This document shows, in pieces, positions 6,071 through 6,993 of a stretch of 6,993 bases of DNA. The notes under the pieces are model-generated. The model did no database searches and was not told where the DNA came from. It saw nothing but the letters and a program-made list of their open reading frames with translations. Source of the stretch: CBDVAK01 sp965371945 (lineage in GTDB: Bacteria > Pseudomonadota > Gammaproteobacteria > Competibacterales > JAHEDQ01). Location of the stretch: contig CBDVAK010000186.1 of the NCBI GenBank assembly GCA_965371945.1, positions 1 through 6,993 on the forward strand, written 5' to 3'. A program made the position numbers and the translations under genes. How positions within the stretch are numbered: the stretch's first letter is position 1; each line of letters begins with the position of its first letter.

Positions 6071-6993
6071 GTCGTGTCGCCAGCCAAAGCGCTGCGAATG
6101 TGTGACTCGAACTCATCCGGGTCGATGAACCCGACCAACCGGTAATTCCGCCGCTCCTGCCCATCGATACCGAAAAACAGGATCGCCGGTGGTCCGAATA
6201 TACCGAGTTCGGTGAGCAGTTCCTGATCCCGTTCGTCGTTGAGAGTCACGTCGGTCTGCAACAGCAGGGTACCGGCCAGTGCCGCTTGCACCGCCGAATC
6301 GGTGAAAGTCTTACGTTCCAGATCCTTGCAGGTGACACACCAATCGGCATAGAAATCCAGCATCACTGGTTGCCCCTGGGCACTGGCGCGCTGCAACTCG
6401 GTTCGCAACCCCTGCAAGCCCTTGACGGGTTTGAACTGCAAACGCTGTTCAACCTGCGCCCCGGCCGACAGCAACACACTGCCCCTGAGCGGTCTGAACA
6501 CATCCTCTCCGCCGCCGGCGGCTCCCACCATCAACAAAACGCCGTAGGTGAGTGCAATCAGCCCGGTCGCTTTCCACATTCTGCGCCAGCCGCTGGCAGC
6601 GCTCTGCAACTGGTCAAGTGCACCCATATAGATCGCCGCATAGATCAACAGGACCGCCCACAGCACCATGCTGATCCACCCGGGCAATATGCGCTCAAGC
6701 ATGTATATGGCGACCGCCAGCAGCATGAAGCCGAAGGCCACCTTGACCTTGTCCATCCACGGCCCCACCTTGGGCAGCAACCGCCCCGCGGATGCACCAA
6801 TCAGCAGCAGCGGCGCGCCCATGCCCATGCTCATGGCGAACAAAGCCGTACCGCCCAGCATCGCATCCCCGGTCTGGCCGATATAGATCAATGCGCCGGC
6901 CAGTGGCGCCGCCACGCAGGGACCCACGATCAATGCCGACAACAACCCCATGACCGCAACTCCGGCATAGGTGCCACCGCTCTGGCGACCACC
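6067..6993 (-). CDS. dsbD: Thiol:disulfide interchange protein DsbD, C-terminal part (5' end outside the window)
   Basis: DsbD carries electrons from cytoplasmic thioredoxin across the inner membrane to periplasmic thioredoxin-like partners. The 308 visible codons start inside the membrane domain. The first visible residues are GGRQSGGTYAGVAVMGLL, so the ATG at 6951 is internal and not the true start. Visible residues 20-30 contain VGPCVAAP, whose Cys26 matches the second redox cysteine of the membrane domain. More helices follow to about residue 155. After a linker, the C-terminal gamma thioredoxin domain (about 190-305) has DFYADWCVTCKDLE with Cys219 and Cys222, and the proline loop FGPPA (265-269). 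The N-terminal alpha domain and the first membrane cysteine lie beyond the right edge. The stop at 6067 overlaps the start of the tlpA-like gene, giving an operon whose promoter is off-window. No defects are seen. Confidence 0.95.
   Translation of the reverse strand, partial: GGRQSGGTYAGVAVMGLLSALIVGPCVAAPLAGALIYIGQTGDAMLGGTALFAMSMGMGAPLLLIGASAGRLLPKVGPWMDKVKVAFGFMLLAVAIYMLERILPGWISMVLWAVLLIYAAIYMGALDQLQSAASGWRRMWKATGLIALTYGVLLMVGAAGGGEDVFRPLRGSVLLSAGAQVEQRLQFKPVKGLQGLRTELQRASAQGQPVMLDFYADWCVTCKDLERKTFTDSAVQAALAGTLLLQTDVTLNDERDQELLTELGIFGPPAILFFGIDGQERRNYRLVGFIDPDEFESHIRSALAGDTT

Noticed and set aside
6949..6951. ATG at 6951 as the start of dsbD
   Set aside because: The frame continues to the window edge with residues typical of the DsbD membrane domain, so this methionine is internal.

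Overview
The window looks like an ordinary chromosomal stretch of a GC-rich proteobacterium. It is most likely a gammaproteobacterium of the halophilic, marine or soil type. This rests on gene content: a fused TRAP transporter permease followed by a UspA-type protein, and a dsbD-tlpA thiol-redox pair. The species cannot be named from the sequence.

Layout: (1) Positions 58-3103, plus strand, hold a two-gene unit. A large TRAP permease with fused small and large subunits and a C-terminal DUF3394-type region is followed 13 bases later by a universal stress protein. The substrate-binding protein expected to complete the transporter is not visible and may lie to the left. (2) Positions 3159-5018, minus strand, hold a convergent gene for a membrane-anchored glycerophosphodiester phosphodiesterase. 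It has a six- to eight-helix N-terminal domain, an anchor helix and a complete catalytic barrel. (3) Positions 5019-5458 have no intact gene. They hold a plausible promoter for the phosphodiesterase, a short open frame that may be the broken 5' end of a lost gene, and the left end of an IS3-family insertion sequence cut off about 70 bases into its first transposase gene. A GC-rich inverted repeat lies at the end of the neighbouring minus-strand gene. (4) Positions 5459-6993, minus strand, hold a translationally coupled pair. The first gene is dsbD, whose 5' part lies beyond the right edge. The second is a TlpA-type membrane-anchored thioredoxin that starts at a TTG overlapping the dsbD stop.

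How the genes work together: DsbD passes electrons from cytoplasmic thioredoxin across the inner membrane, and the TlpA-like protein is a natural periplasmic acceptor, for example in cytochrome c maturation or disulfide reduction. The TRAP permease imports an unidentified small organic solute using an ion gradient, and the UspA-like protein probably senses nucleotide or energy state for it. The phosphodiesterase would release glycerol 3-phosphate from phospholipid head-group diesters at the outer face of the membrane.

I found no clear sign of a previously undescribed system. The most notable points are the IS scar between the dsbD-tlpA pair and the phosphodiesterase, the degenerate nucleotide-binding loop of the UspA-like protein, and a tetranucleotide repeat whose loss of one unit would join the permease frame to uspA.
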